A stretch of 7,606 nt of DNA from Pyrinomonadaceae bacterium (GCA_013813825.1 JACCRA010000573.1:1-7606); one strand, 5' to 3'; shown: positions 1 through 4,944, counted from the stretch's first letter. Numbers and translations: made by a program. Notes: generated by a model not told the origin, from the letters alone.

Positions 1-668
1 CCGTCATGTTGGTTGCCGCTTGCCATTTCGGCGGCTTGTCTGGCGGCGTAGCGCGCCACAATCTCCGCCTCGTGCCGCTCGCGATATTCGCCCCACAGCC
101 GCGACACCTTCAGCCGGTACTCAATTAAATCCCGGCTGACGTTGAAATGCCGCCCCATCTCCGCCGAGCTTTTCCCCGCCCACACGAACCGCCTGAGCGC
201 CGCGTAGGGGACCAATGCCGCCGCGCCGACGGCATACGCCGCTTCCTCGTCCGCCTCGTTGTAATCCCGCGCGATGGTCTTCCCCTGCTTATTCTGCGCC
301 ACAATCGACAGACGGTTCGCCTTGTGCCCCAAAAAAACGTGGCAGACTTCTTCCATCAACGTCGCGTTATTCCTCGCCGCCCCGTGCTTCGGGTTCAAAA
401 TCACCAATCGCCACCCATTCGGCAGAGGTCGCGAACAAGTTCCCCCCGACCAAGCGTTCGCCCCTTCGCCCAACAGATGCTCCCGCGTCTCCAGCGATAG
501 CCCCTGAATCTGCTCGAAGTCAGCGACCCACAGCTTCGCGAACTGCGCCAACGCGAAAGGGTCCAACGCCTCGTCATCCCGCCGCAGCCCGGCAAAGTCG
601 CGCAATCCCATGGCGCGCACCTCATACCATCTCCCCTTAAACGTCGGCGGCAGCTTCGATCTGTCCAT
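1..668 (-). CDS. ImmA/IrrE-family metallopeptidase (partial, runs off window)
   Basis: Reading the minus strand from the ATG at 668-666 gives 222 uninterrupted codons to the window edge, so the C-terminus is missing. The family cleaves XRE-type repressors (ImmA of ICEBs1, IrrE/PprI of Deinococcus) using a zinc site in an HExxH helix plus a downstream Glu. Here the helix reads LMEEVCHVFLGH (residues 104-115): the second His (H110) and the Glu (E107) are present, but the first His is replaced by E106. A downstream EEAA segment (141-144) followed by LVP matches the third-ligand helix of the family. Residues 170-192 resemble the small helical module that follows the protease core. The gene starts 15 nt after the hicA stop with only a weak SD (GAAAG), so it is probably co-transcribed with hicBA. 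Its likely substrate is the XRE protein at 1352-1777 (inference). Family assignment is firm; activity is uncertain because of the altered motif. Confidence 0.88.
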   Translation of the reverse strand, partial: MDRSKLPPTFKGRWYEVRAMGLRDFAGLRRDDEALDPFALAQFAKLWVADFEQIQGLSLETREHLLGEGANAWSGGTCSRPLPNGWRLVILNPKHGAARNNATLMEEVCHVFLGHKANRLSIVAQNKQGKTIARDYNEADEEAAYAVGAAALVPYAALRRFVWAGKSSAEMGRHFNVSRDLIEYRLKVSRLWGEYRERHEAEIVARYAARQAAEMASGNQHD

Positions 669-683
669 GTTACTTTCAGTCTG

Positions 684-917
684 CTATACCAACTGCTCCC
701 ACTCTTCCGCCGTAACTGGCCGACCGATGATGGCCTCGACCTCTCGCAACATCATCCGCAACTGTGGCACGGAATACTCGGCATTAGACGGGACTGTAAG
801 CCGGTGCTGCTCATAAATCATGAATTGATGCTTCGCCCCTGAATACAAACCTTCAAAGCCAAGTTGCCGCAACCGCCGGACAAATTCGCCGCGCTTACAC
901 GGATTCCACCGACTCAT
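684..917 (-). CDS. hicA: HicA-family mRNA interferase toxin
   Basis: This 77-residue protein has the size and double-stranded-RNA-binding-like layout of HicA toxins, which degrade mRNA when released from HicB. It opens with a basic KRGEFVRRLRQLGF segment (residues 8-21), the usual first helix. A SGAKHQFMIY strand (26-35) follows, in which H30 stands where the family catalytic His is found. It then has LTVPSNAEYSVPQLRMMLREV (40-60), matching the strand and last helix. The common GSHH motif is here GAKH, a moderate departure. The start ATG lies inside the end of hicB (23 nt overlap) with a GGGAG SD 7 nt upstream, so translation is probably coupled to the antitoxin. The antitoxin-first order is the reverse of the E. 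coli hicAB layout but is known in other lineages. Confidence 0.8.
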   Translation of the reverse strand: MSRWNPCKRGEFVRRLRQLGFEGLYSGAKHQFMIYEQHRLTVPSNAEYSVPQLRMMLREVEAIIGRPVTAEEWEQLV

Positions 918-1167
918 AAACTGGCTCCCGATTCAGATCGATGCCACCCACCACCGGCAACTGATGTTTTAACTTCAGACCCAGCCACACCCAATCTTCC
1001 AATACCGAGCGCAACTCTTCCTCGCATTCCCTCAACGTCGAACCAAACGACATTACTCCCCGACACACCGCGATCCGACCGGCAAATGTTCCGTCTTCCA
1101 GTTTGTCATACTCGGCCTGTGCTAACGCCCGATCTAAGTATTCGCTCAAAATGTACTGCACACTCAT
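895..1167 (-). CDS. hicB: HicB-family antitoxin
   Basis: This 90-residue protein shows the HicB partial RNase-H-like fold. It has a start strand and helix region (residues 10-22), LEDGTFAGRIAVCRGVMSFG (23-42) matching the family pattern of a strand, a Gly-Val turn and a second strand, and then TLRECEEELRSVLEDWVWLGLKLKHQLP (44-71). HicB neutralises HicA by binding and masking its active site. The chain ends shortly after residue 75, so it seems to lack the C-terminal HTH or ribbon-helix-helix domain that lets longer HicB proteins repress their own promoter. Control may therefore come from elsewhere. The start is supported by an AGGAG SD (1173-1177) 5 nt upstream. It overlaps hicA by 23 nt and is followed by the ImmA/IrrE gene. 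Confidence 0.8.
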   Translation of the reverse strand: MSVQYILSEYLDRALAQAEYDKLEDGTFAGRIAVCRGVMSFGSTLRECEEELRSVLEDWVWLGLKLKHQLPVVGGIDLNREPVYESVESV

Positions 1168-1293
1168 ATCAACTCCTAAGATGAAACTGCTTCACCATGC
1201 GCTTCCAAACTTTCAAGATAGACGCGGATTCTCAAAAGTTTGGCTTACAGAAATTACAGTATAAGACGGCGGACAAAGATATACGATACAAAA
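1168..1293 (-). promoter_or_regulatory. Upstream region of hicB-hicA-peptidase operon with inverted repeat
   Basis: The AT-richer spacer between the XRE terminator and hicB must hold the promoter of the minus-strand operon if the terminator works. It contains a TATACT hexamer on the minus strand (1258-1263, 5 of 6 matches to a sigma70 -10), but no convincing -35 at 16-18 nt. A 9-bp inverted repeat, CCAAACTTT at 1205-1213 and AAAGTTTGG at 1235-1243, lies just downstream of that hexamer. A TTACAG direct repeat (1245-1250 and 1254-1259) is also present. The role of these elements is inferred from position only. Confidence 0.35.
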
Positions 1294-1326
1294 TCAGGCG
1301 CTCAACTTATCGAGTTGAGCGCCTGA
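1281..1326 (-). terminator. Intrinsic terminator of the XRE gene
   Basis: A perfect 14-bp hairpin has arms TCAGGCGCTCAACT (1294-1307) and its exact complement (1313-1326), with a 5-nt loop. Read on the minus strand it is followed by ATTTTGT. It lies 26 nt past the TAA of the XRE gene and separates that gene from the hicB operon. Plus-strand flanks carry no T tract, so it appears to be directional. Confidence 0.85.
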
Positions 1327-1351
1327 GTAACTTCAAATTAAATTGTGCCGT

Positions 1352-1777
1352 TTACTTCCGCTTGTTGCGCGCGCCGCGAGTTTCCGCGCCGGGGTGGCTG
1401 AATTGGGCGTAGGCGACGCGAAAGAGTTCGGAGAGGGCGGTGGCGGTCTCAGGCGTCAGATTGCGGTCGGCGCGCAGGTGGGCCTCGACGATGTTGGGCG
1501 TGGCCTCCTGCGGGAAATAGATGACGGCTTTGGCCTCGTCGCCGGTAATCTGACGGCCGCTCATGATGCGCTCCATCGGCATGTCGAGCCAGCCGGTGAG
1601 GCGCGCGATGTTGTCGGCGTCGGGCTTGCCGGTGCCGTTTTCGATGCGCGAGAGAGTCGAAGCGGAGACACCCGTCTCGTCCGCCACATCGCGCAGGCTG
1701 AGGCCCGCTTCCTCGCGCTTGCGGCGGATTGCCCGGCCCAGTTCTACCGTATTTACTAAACTTTTTGCTTGTACCAT
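1352..1777 (-). CDS. XRE-family HTH transcriptional repressor (ImmR/DdrO-like role)
   Basis: This is a 141-residue regulator. Residues 11-66 form an XRE/Cro-CI HTH: ELGRAIRRKREEAGLSLRDVA, then ETGVSASTLSRIENG (34-48) as the turn and recognition helix, then KPDADNIARLTGWL. The C-terminal part (about 82-127, with AHLRADRNLTPETATALSELFRVAY) is a helical domain of the kind seen in XRE proteins encoded beside ImmA/IrrE proteases, where it would serve dimerisation and hold the cleavage site. The start has an AAGGAGG SD 9 nt upstream (1787-1793). The gene is divergent from the Rad52 operon and is followed by its own terminator. The likely role is repression of both divergent promoters, relieved by the ImmA/IrrE peptidase. 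That is inference; the HTH assignment itself is firm. Confidence 0.9.
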   Translation of the reverse strand: MVQAKSLVNTVELGRAIRRKREEAGLSLRDVADETGVSASTLSRIENGTGKPDADNIARLTGWLDMPMERIMSGRQITGDEAKAVIYFPQEATPNIVEAHLRADRNLTPETATALSELFRVAYAQFSHPGAETRGARNKRK

Positions 1778-1812
1778 GTCTATCGGCCTCCTTCTGCCGC
1801 GCGCTGTTTAGC

Positions 1813-1830
1813 CCGCCGAAACCTCGGCGG
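1813..1830 (-). other. GC-rich hairpin in the XRE mRNA leader
   Basis: CCGCCGA (1813-1819) and TCGGCGG (1824-1830) form a perfect 7-bp stem with a 4-nt loop. It would sit in the 5' leader of the XRE transcript, about 20 nt upstream of its AAGGAGG SD. It could affect leader stability or translation. No T tract follows, so it is not a terminator. Confidence 0.4.
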
Positions 1831-1860
1831 AGCGGGTGGCGCGACCTCGTCTGACTTCCG

Positions 1861-1889
1861 AACATAACACAGGAAAATTTTAGATGCAA
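1861..1889 (-). promoter_or_regulatory. Putative sigma70 promoter of the XRE gene
   Basis: On the minus strand a TTGCAT -35 (1884-1889) and a TATGTT -10 (1861-1866) are spaced by exactly 17 nt. The predicted start near 1854 leaves a leader of about 75 nt to the XRE ATG. Matches are moderate (4 of 6 in each box), but spacing and position are right. The -35 overlaps one copy of a TGCAACA direct repeat. Confidence 0.5.
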
Positions 1890-1904
1890 CACTTTGTTTT
1901 ATGC

Positions 1905-1933
1905 TTGCAACAGAGCAGGAACGATGGTACACT
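1905..1933 (+). promoter_or_regulatory. Putative sigma70 promoter of the coiled-coil/SWIM-Rad52 operon
   Basis: TTGCAA (1905-1910) and TACACT (1928-1933) are spaced by 17 nt, giving a predicted start near 1940. The -35 overlaps the second TGCAACA copy (1906-1912), 21 nt from the first copy (1885-1891), which overlaps the divergent -35. The promoter is immediately followed and overlapped by the dyad at 1932-1951. Confidence 0.55.
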
Positions 1934-1951
1934 GTTTCACAGATGAAACAG
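1932..1951. promoter_or_regulatory. Palindromic operator candidate for the XRE repressor
   Basis: CTGTTTCA and TGAAACAG are perfect 8-bp arms around a CAGA centre. The dyad overlaps the last two bases of the -10 and covers the predicted start site of the plus-strand operon, where a bound repressor would block transcription. Its centre lies between the divergent genes, so the divergent XRE product is the natural candidate binder. TTCACA within it recurs 21 nt downstream at 1957-1962. Binding is inferred, not shown. Confidence 0.6.
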
Positions 1952-1953
1952 GG

Positions 1954-1990
1954 CGATTCACAAGACGCTACAAAGTGAATCGTGGAGGGG
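1954..1990 (+). promoter_or_regulatory. Leader hairpin next to the ribosome-binding site of the first operon gene
   Basis: CGATTCAC (1954-1961) and GTGAATCG (1975-1982) are perfect 8-bp arms with a 13-nt loop. GGAGGGG (1984-1990) follows one base later and is the SD for the GTG start at 2001. The element may be a second repressor site, an mRNA hairpin that exposes or limits the SD, or both. Confidence 0.5.
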
Positions 1991-2000
1991 TGAATAAGCA

Positions 2001-2189
2001 GTGAGCGATTACGTTTGGGAAACCTTCGACAGCTTGTTCAAGACGGTTCACCGTCAGGGGCGGCAACTGGAAGAATTAGAGGCGCGGATTGTCGATCTCG
2101 AACAGCGCCTGGCAGAGCGGCAGATGCAAACAGCGAAACCGACCGCAGTTCCCCCCTTGAATGAAATGCCCGCTGAGCGGGCGGCCTGA
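2001..2189 (+). CDS. Small coiled-coil protein, unknown function
   Basis: This is a 62-residue protein starting at GTG, with GGAGGGG 10 nt upstream. Residues 18-41 (HRQGRQLEELEARIVDLEQRLAER) have heptad-spaced Leu/Ile and many charged residues, typical of a short coiled coil for dimerisation or protein binding. The tail is Pro/Ala-rich. There is no signal peptide or membrane segment. It is the first gene of the operon behind the operator, 41 nt before the SWIM-Rad52 gene, so it may act with that protein. I recognise no named family. A perfect GCCCGC/GCGGGC hairpin (2168-2182) lies in its last codons. It is probably real given promoter, SD and operon position. Confidence 0.6.
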   Translation: MSDYVWETFDSLFKTVHRQGRQLEELEARIVDLEQRLAERQMQTAKPTAVPPLNEMPAERAA

Positions 2190-2230
2190 AAAGCACGGAA
2201 GTTTTTGAGTTTTTCGGAGGAAGCAGAACA

Positions 2231-3541
2231 ATGGCGACAGCAGCAGCAAATATCAACACTGACAGAAAAGCGACGATGCGCGATAAGCGCGCGCAAGGCA
2301 TCGCCGCGATGGGCTTGGTCAATCGTGAGGGCGACCGCTTTCGCGTGACGACGCCTTCTTTACGCGGCCGTCGTTCCAGTTACGAAGTCTGGCGCGACGA
2401 GGAGGGTAAGGTGCGTTGCTCTTGTCTGGAGTTTGAAGAAGAGTCGGCGCGCGGCGAGATTGGCTTTCGTTGCGAACATATTCTCGCGGTCAAGCATTCG
2501 CTGCTGGCGAAAAATTCCGAGCCTGTCACCAAGCAGCAGCCCGCCGCAGGCGCGGCGGCGACGATCAGTACGGCGGAGCAGACGCCTGACGCTGAAACAC
2601 ACACCGCATCCGAGAAGCGCGACGGCCACATCACCGAGCCAGCGATTCAGGCCGGCGAGGCCGCGCGTTTCGGACGGGAGCAGCACGACGACGAACCGAC
2701 GGAGGAGACGACTGCGCAAGCCGTTTTCGCTCACTCGGCCAGTGCGCTCGCGGATAACACAGACGCAGAGGAGCAAACAGAGATGAATAAGCAGCAAGCA
2801 GTTTACGCGCCGGAGATGCCGGAGCAGAATTTTGATTTCGTGACCGCCGAAGAGCACGCCGCCGCGACGGCTGACAACAATCCGGCGTCAGTCGTGCCGC
2901 TCGCATTCGCGAACACCTTGCGGCAGTTGCGCCAGCCCATCGATCCGAAGTTGGTCAAGACCCGCGAGGGCTGGAAAGATCGTCAGGGCAACCCGCATAT
3001 GGTCGAGTACGTCGAGTGGCACACGGTCGCCGATCTCCTTGACCGCACCGTGCCGACGTGGTCGCACTCGGTGCGCGGCATTGTGCAGATCGGCGACATG
3101 GTGGCTGTCACTGCCGCGATTATGATTGACGGCGTGACGCGCGAAGGCGTCGGCACCGGCACCGCCGACAACGAGACCGGCATTAAGAAGGCTGAGCACG
3201 ACGCCCTGAAGCGCGCCGCGATCAAATTCGGCATTGCGCGCGAGTTGTACCAGCGCGAGTCGGAAGTGATCGAGACCGAAGGGCAGGGGCCGCAGGCGGG
3301 TGAATTTCCGCGCGATCCGCTGGCGAAGTCGATGAGCGATCTCGTGACGCCGAAACAGCTTGGCATGATCCGCGCGCTGGCGCGTGAGGCCGGAATTGAG
3401 CCTGACGACGAATGCCGTCAAGCGATGCGTTGCGGCACGGAAGAGTTGTCGAAGCGCGCTGCGTCGAGCTTCATCGATCACCTGAAGACTTTGCAGGGTC
3501 AGCGCGAGCAGCAACAACAGCCGATGCGCCGCGCGAGCTGA
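2231..3541 (+). CDS. SWIM zinc finger and Rad52-like ssDNA-annealing protein
   Basis: This 436-residue protein has three parts. Residues 43-92 form a SWIM-type zinc finger: C63-S-C65, then 15 residues, then C81-E-H83, embedded in YEVWRDEEGKVRCSC and HILAVKHSLL. Residues 93-220 are an acidic, Ala/Thr-rich, probably disordered linker. Residues 222-342 match Rad52/Rad22-type annealing proteins: a WHTVADLLDRTVPTWSHSV segment, beta strands through 300, GVGTG, and the signature KKAEHDALKRAAIKFGIARELY (319-340). A C-terminal piece (371-421, LVTPKQLGMIRALAREAGI then SKRAASSFIDHLK) resembles the small helical tail of phage and mobile-element recombination proteins. The role would be annealing complementary single strands in recombination or repair; SWIM fingers bind DNA or protein. 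SD GGAGG lies 10 nt upstream. An in-frame ATG with its own SD at 2783 may give a Rad52-only form. Confidence 0.82.
   Translation: MATAAANINTDRKATMRDKRAQGIAAMGLVNREGDRFRVTTPSLRGRRSSYEVWRDEEGKVRCSCLEFEEESARGEIGFRCEHILAVKHSLLAKNSEPVTKQQPAAGAAATISTAEQTPDAETHTASEKRDGHITEPAIQAGEAARFGREQHDDEPTEETTAQAVFAHSASALADNTDAEEQTEMNKQQAVYAPEMPEQNFDFVTAEEHAAATADNNPASVVPLAFANTLRQLRQPIDPKLVKTREGWKDRQGNPHMVEYVEWHTVADLLDRTVPTWSHSVRGIVQIGDMVAVTAAIMIDGVTREGVGTGTADNETGIKKAEHDALKRAAIKFGIARELYQRESEVIETEGQGPQAGEFPRDPLAKSMSDLVTPKQLGMIRALAREAGIEPDDECRQAMRCGTEELSKRAASSFIDHLKTLQGQREQQQQPMRRAS
2767..2785 (+). promoter_or_regulatory. Possible internal translation start for a Rad52-only isoform
   Basis: AGAGGAG (2767-2773) sits 9 nt upstream of an in-frame ATG (2783-2785, residue M185 of the fusion protein). 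The start falls at the end of the disordered linker, before the Rad52-like domain, and would yield a 252-residue protein. The sequence at this start, MNKQQAVYAPEMPEQ, looks like a plausible native N-terminus. Use of the site is inferred. Confidence 0.4.
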
Positions 3542-3547
3542 GAACGC

Positions 3548-3624
3548 AGGAGGCAGAAAGCAGTGGGCGGAAGTCAGTCAAGAGCGAATCGTTAAATTGT
3601 CTTCTGTCTACTGCCTTCCGGGAG
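3548..3624. repeat. Weak imperfect palindrome between the Rad52 and HTH genes
   Basis: The 92-bp spacer has a purine-rich left part (GGAGGCAGAAAGCAG, 3549-3563) and a pyrimidine-rich right part (CTGTCTACTGCCTTCC, 3604-3619) that are partly complementary. Its style resembles the stronger palindromes at 4801-4873 and 5365-5465, so it may be a decayed member of a dispersed repeat class. The right end supplies the GGGAGG SD (3620-3625) of the next gene. Confidence 0.35.
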
Positions 3625-3633
3625 GTTTGAAAG

Positions 3634-4164
3634 ATGTCAGCAGAACTTTTGATGGAAGAGAGGCCACTAACCTTCGAGTTGGAGTACGCCGACGAGGCGG
3701 AGACCAGCTTCGACTTTGGTGGTTCAGGGCAAGTTGAAATCACTGCGCCGGAGGAGCCAGTCGAGACGCAATCGAAGAAGGCGCAGATCATCGCGCTTTA
3801 TGAGAGCGGCACGACCGACATCGCGCAGATCGTCCGGCGGGTCGGCGCGCGCCCGTCCTACGTCGCGCAAGTCTTGCAGCGTGCCGGGCACTTGACCGGT
3901 TACTTCGATCTCTACACGACGACGGCACGCGAGCAGAACATCTACTCGCGCTTTTTCCGCAGCGTGCTGTCTTTCAAAACAACGGAAGCGGCGCGCGAGT
4001 CGGTGCAGAAAATTGACCGGCTCTATAACTACTTCGAGCGCCTCGGCGATCGCGCGGGGCAGCATCAGGCGATGGTCCTCGCTCTGACCGGCAAGAACCG
4101 CGCGCGTTGGAGCGGAAAGCACGAAGAAGCACAAGTGTTTAATGAGTGGCTTGCCGCTCATTAA
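3634..4164 (+). CDS. Hypothetical protein with HTH-like segment
   Basis: This is a 176-residue protein of no family I recognise. The first 45 residues are acidic and probably disordered. Residues 47-84 (SKKAQIIALYESGTTDIAQIVRRVGARPSYVAQVLQRAG) have the layout of a resolvase or sigma-like helix-turn-helix, with the recognition helix near PSYVAQVLQ. The rest (88-176) is helical, with aromatic-rich FDLYTTTAREQNIYSRFF and IDRLYNYFERLGD segments. The start has a GGGAGG SD 8 nt upstream; M7 is a less likely alternative. It is the third gene of the operon behind the SWIM-Rad52 gene and is closed by the terminator at 4232-4272. A DNA-binding role beside the annealing protein is plausible but unproven. 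Confidence 0.75.
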   Translation: MSAELLMEERPLTFELEYADEAETSFDFGGSGQVEITAPEEPVETQSKKAQIIALYESGTTDIAQIVRRVGARPSYVAQVLQRAGHLTGYFDLYTTTAREQNIYSRFFRSVLSFKTTEAARESVQKIDRLYNYFERLGDRAGQHQAMVLALTGKNRARWSGKHEEAQVFNEWLAAH

Positions 4165-4192
4165 CAAAGATGCGGGGTCGCTGATTGTTAAT
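4141..4192. other. Nested inverted repeats at the end of the HTH-like gene
   Basis: AATGAGTGGC (4141-4150) pairs with GCCGCTCATT (4153-4162) with one G-T wobble, forming a tight hairpin that includes the first base of the stop codon. It overlaps ATTAACAA (4160-4167) and TTGTTAAT (4185-4192), a perfect 8-bp inverted repeat with a 17-nt loop. The two stems are mutually exclusive at 4160-4162. They may protect the mRNA 3' end or be remains of an insertion site. Confidence 0.35.
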
Positions 4193-4231
4193 CAACCAGC
4201 CTCGCGGAGAACGAACAGAGGGTAGGTTCGC

Positions 4232-4272
4232 AAGGTGAGTTTCAACATACGGGAAACTCACCTTTTCTTTTC
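4232..4272 (+). terminator. Intrinsic terminator of the Rad52 operon
   Basis: A perfect 12-bp stem, AAGGTGAGTTTC (4232-4243) with GAAACTCACCTT (4253-4264), and a 9-nt loop is followed by a T-rich run (TTTTCTTTTC). It lies 68 nt past the last gene of the operon. The minus-strand reading lacks a T tract. It marks the boundary between the recombination block and the VOC genes. Confidence 0.85.
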
Positions 4273-4358
4273 GCTTACTTCTAAAGCAACCTCGCGGCAA
4301 TGACGGAAAGAGACAAGGCAGTAATCTCAACCAATTCACACTTCAAGGAGAAAAAGTC

Positions 4359-4775
4359 ATGGCCGAACAAGCAATCCAGGAAGCTACTACCACCCACGAA
4401 TGGCACGCACCGCACGGGTCCATCTGCTGGACCGAGCTGACCACCAAAGATGTCGAGACCGCCAAAAAGTTTTACTCGGAACTGCTGGGCTGGACGATGA
4501 CTAAAAGTGCCGCGGCCGGAGTCGATTACACCGAATTTCAGGCCGGTGGTCGCCCCATCGGCGGCATGTTTCAGATGACGCCCGAATTCGGCGACGCGCC
4601 TTCGCACTGGATGTCTTACGTCGCCGTCGATGACGTTGACGCGGCGGCGCAGCGCGTCGCGGAGTTGGGCGGCAATGTCTGCGTGCCACCGACTGACATC
4701 CCCAACACCGGTCGCTTCTGCGTCATCAACGACCCGACCGGCGCTACTATCTCGCTGATCACCTTGCGCGGCTAA
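4359..4775 (+). CDS. VOC-family (glyoxalase-fold) protein
   Basis: This 138-residue protein carries one vicinal-oxygen-chelate unit pair. The first beta-alpha-beta module is at residues 20-75 (SICWTELTTKDVETAKKFYSELLGWTM, then GRPIGGMFQM). The second is at 82-137 (SHWMSYVAVDDVDAAAQRVAELGGNV, then GRFCVINDPTGATISLI). The family binds metals and covers glyoxalases, extradiol dioxygenases and bleomycin-type resistance proteins; substrate cannot be told from the sequence. E26 and H83 are possible metal ligands. No signal peptide is seen, so it is probably cytoplasmic. SD AAGGAG (4345-4350) lies 8 nt upstream. A second VOC gene follows at 4945, separated by a palindromic repeat, so the two are probably paralogues or partners. 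Confidence 0.88.
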   Translation: MAEQAIQEATTTHEWHAPHGSICWTELTTKDVETAKKFYSELLGWTMTKSAAAGVDYTEFQAGGRPIGGMFQMTPEFGDAPSHWMSYVAVDDVDAAAQRVAELGGNVCVPPTDIPNTGRFCVINDPTGATISLITLRG

Positions 4776-4800
4776 ATATCTCATCGAGAGGTAGGGCGAG

Positions 4801-4873
4801 AGGCAAGGCGGTAGGCGAAATGAAGATCCGCTCCTTCAGTCTTCGCTTCATCCTTCGCCCTTCCGCCTTGCCT
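4801..4873. repeat. Long imperfect palindrome between the VOC genes
   Basis: The left arm (4801-4825, AGGCAAGGCGG then GGCGAA and ATGAAG) pairs with the right arm (4846-4873, CTTCAT, TTCGCC, CCGCCTTGCCT), with a few bulges. One arm is purine-rich and the other pyrimidine-rich. Weaker complementarity continues outward to about 4785-4887. No T tract follows. It looks like a REP-type or MITE-like dispersed repeat; copy number cannot be judged here. It could also stop transcripts or stabilise the upstream mRNA. Confidence 0.7.
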
Positions 4874-4944
4874 TTCCATACCTCGTCGTCCTGTACCAAT
4901 TAAACCGGGCGCACATCGCGCTTGCCTACAGAAGGAGTGTAACC

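Noticed and set aside
401..625. Minus-strand 74-codon frame
   Set aside because: It is an alternative frame inside the ImmA/IrrE gene; the frame starting at 668 carries the family motifs.
147..640. Overlapping plus-strand reading frames of 77-141 codons
   Set aside because: They lie antisense to the well-supported ImmA/IrrE gene, give low-complexity Arg/Pro/Ser-rich peptides and have no SD.
2168..2182. GCCCGC/GCGGGC hairpin followed by T-rich runs as an attenuator before the SWIM-Rad52 gene
   Set aside because: The T runs start more than 15 nt after the stem, so it does not fit an intrinsic terminator, and the two genes look co-transcribed.
2888..3517. Long minus-strand open frame opposite the Rad52-like region
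   Set aside because: It is a GC-bias shadow: no domain likeness, no SD, and the plus strand has a clear protein family here.
3563..3595. Ten-codon GTG frame with a GGAGG upstream between the Rad52 and HTH genes
   Set aside because: It is too short to support as a gene and sits in the purine-rich arm of a likely palindromic repeat.
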